A DNA stretch of 7,758 bases from Mycoplasmataceae bacterium (GTDB lineage Bacteria > Bacillota_I > Bacilli_A > Mycoplasmatales > Hepatoplasmataceae): the NCBI GenBank assembly GCA_013214765.1, contig JABSQD010000021.1, forward strand, positions 1 to 7,758, in the 5' to 3' direction. The position numbers were made by a program, and so were the translations under genes. This document shows, piece after piece, positions 7,105-7,758 of the stretch. Under the pieces are notes generated by a model. The model saw nothing but the letters and a program-made list of their open reading frames with translations, was not told where the DNA came from and did not search any database. The number at the start of each line of letters is the position of its first letter. The stretch's first letter is position 1.

Positions 7105-7719
7105 CTAAACTCATAAATCAACTATTCTTCCAAATAGATCCCTTTGATTTACATCTTCATATTTTGAATTGAAAAAAATTCTAATTTTTCCAGTTTCTTC
7201 TGATAAAACAATTATAATGGCTTTAGTAACTTCTGAAAGTCCTAATGCTGATCTATGCCTAGTTCCAAACTTTTTAGGAACTGGTTGTTGAGAAAGATTA
7301 GTAATATATGCCGATGCTCTATCTATTCTATTATTTTTAATAATAATGGCACCATCATGCAAAGGTGTTTTAGATCCTTCAAATATATTAATCATTAAAT
7401 TTGATGTAATCCTAGAATCAATTAATTCAGAATCTGTCACATACTCATTTGTTTCATTTTTAACATCAATAACTATTGATGCACCTTTTTCAGATGTTTT
7501 TAATAAATCAACTGCTGTCTGTATTTCTTGTATTATTGATATTTTTTCTTCTTCAGAAGTATTTGTAATTAATGTTCTCTTAAACATTTTTATAAATTTA
7601 TTGAATAAACTATATGTTAGTGGAGAGAAAATAATAACAACAAAAATTAATACTATAATTAATATACCTATTATTTCCGAATTTAAAAGTAGTTCATTTT
7701 GTGTATTGATAATATTCAT
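7105..7719 (-). CDS. cdaA: Diadenylate cyclase, short single-helix (CdaA/CdaM-like)
   Basis: The enzyme joins two ATP into the second messenger c-di-AMP, which in related bacteria controls potassium and osmolyte transport. The 204-residue product has one N-terminal membrane helix (about 15-33), a basic amphipathic segment (about 36-50), a likely coiled-coil linker (about 55-75), then the DAC domain. Its two catalytic motifs are intact: DGA at 122-124 (PLHDGAIIIKNNRI) and RHR at 154-156 (GTRHRSALGLSE); VLSEETGKI closes the domain. CdaA of Bacillus is about 270 residues with three helices; this short form resembles the single-helix CdaM described in Mycoplasma pneumoniae. One TGA (7111-7113) codes the second-last residue, Trp203, before Val and TAG. 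AAGGA at 7727-7731 supports the start. deoD begins 27 bases downstream. Confidence 0.93.
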
Positions 7720-7737
7720 ATTCTTTTCCTTATCTTT

Positions 7738-7743
7738 ATTATA
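7738..7743 (-). promoter_or_regulatory. Candidate -10 box ahead of cdaA
   Basis: TATAAT on the minus strand, 18 bases ahead of the cdaA ATG. A start seven bases later would place the AAGGA ribosome site almost at the mRNA 5' end, which is tight, so the real promoter may lie beyond the window. The -35 region falls at the edge and cannot be judged. Confidence 0.3.
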
Positions 7744-7758
7744 CTAAATTAATATTTA

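Noticed and set aside
7346..7747. 133-codon plus-strand ORF opposite cdaA
   Set aside because: It is antisense to a gene with clear DGA and RHR motifs, has no recognisable domain, and its hydrophobic, Ser/Ile-rich composition is what the complement of A/T-rich coding sequence gives.
1..7758. CRISPR arrays, insertion sequences, phage or plasmid genes
   Set aside because: No regularly spaced repeats, transposase, integrase or terminal inverted repeats were seen; the genes are all core functions.

Overview
The window looks like a stretch of mollicute chromosome. It is very A+T-rich, every gene lies on the minus strand, and five genes read correctly only if TGA codes for tryptophan (20 in-frame TGA codons counted; TGG is also used). 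The gene set (HPr, enzyme I, EIIA-Glc, MgtE, DeoD, a short diadenylate cyclase) fits the Spiroplasma/Entomoplasma/Mycoplasma mycoides side of the class. The exact genus is an inference from overall protein character and was not tested.

Layout in transcription order, from the right edge to the left. (1) A tight cluster of cdaA (diadenylate cyclase, 7105-7719), deoD (purine-nucleoside phosphorylase, 6358-7077) and mgtE (Mg2+ channel, 4788-6338), with gaps of 27 and 19 bases. (2) tRNA-Ser(GCT) at 4673-4761, followed after 13 bases by cls (cardiolipin synthase/phospholipase D family, 3211-4659), which ends at an A/T-only hairpin. (3) tRNA-Gly(TCC) at 3057-3131. (4) The soluble sugar-PTS proteins: ptsI (1249-2973) and crr (762-1229) as an operon, then ptsH (402-662), apparently with its own promoter and a strong terminator at 365-385. 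(5) A small membrane-protein ORF of unknown function (77-346), possibly the remnant of a larger gene. Bases 1-76 hold nothing recognisable.

How the genes work together: PtsI, HPr and Crr form the phosphorelay from phosphoenolpyruvate towards sugar permeases encoded elsewhere. DeoD salvages purines. MgtE brings in magnesium. Cls builds cardiolipin for the membrane. CdaA makes c-di-AMP, which in related bacteria controls potassium and osmotic balance. The genes are ordinary core genes with intact catalytic motifs.

I found no clear novel system. The points worth a second look are in expression signals: a cls gene with no Shine-Dalgarno sequence placed directly behind a tRNA, a possible 5' hairpin in the ptsH leader, a possibly leaderless small ORF, and c-di-AMP synthase sharing a cluster with a CBS-domain magnesium channel.
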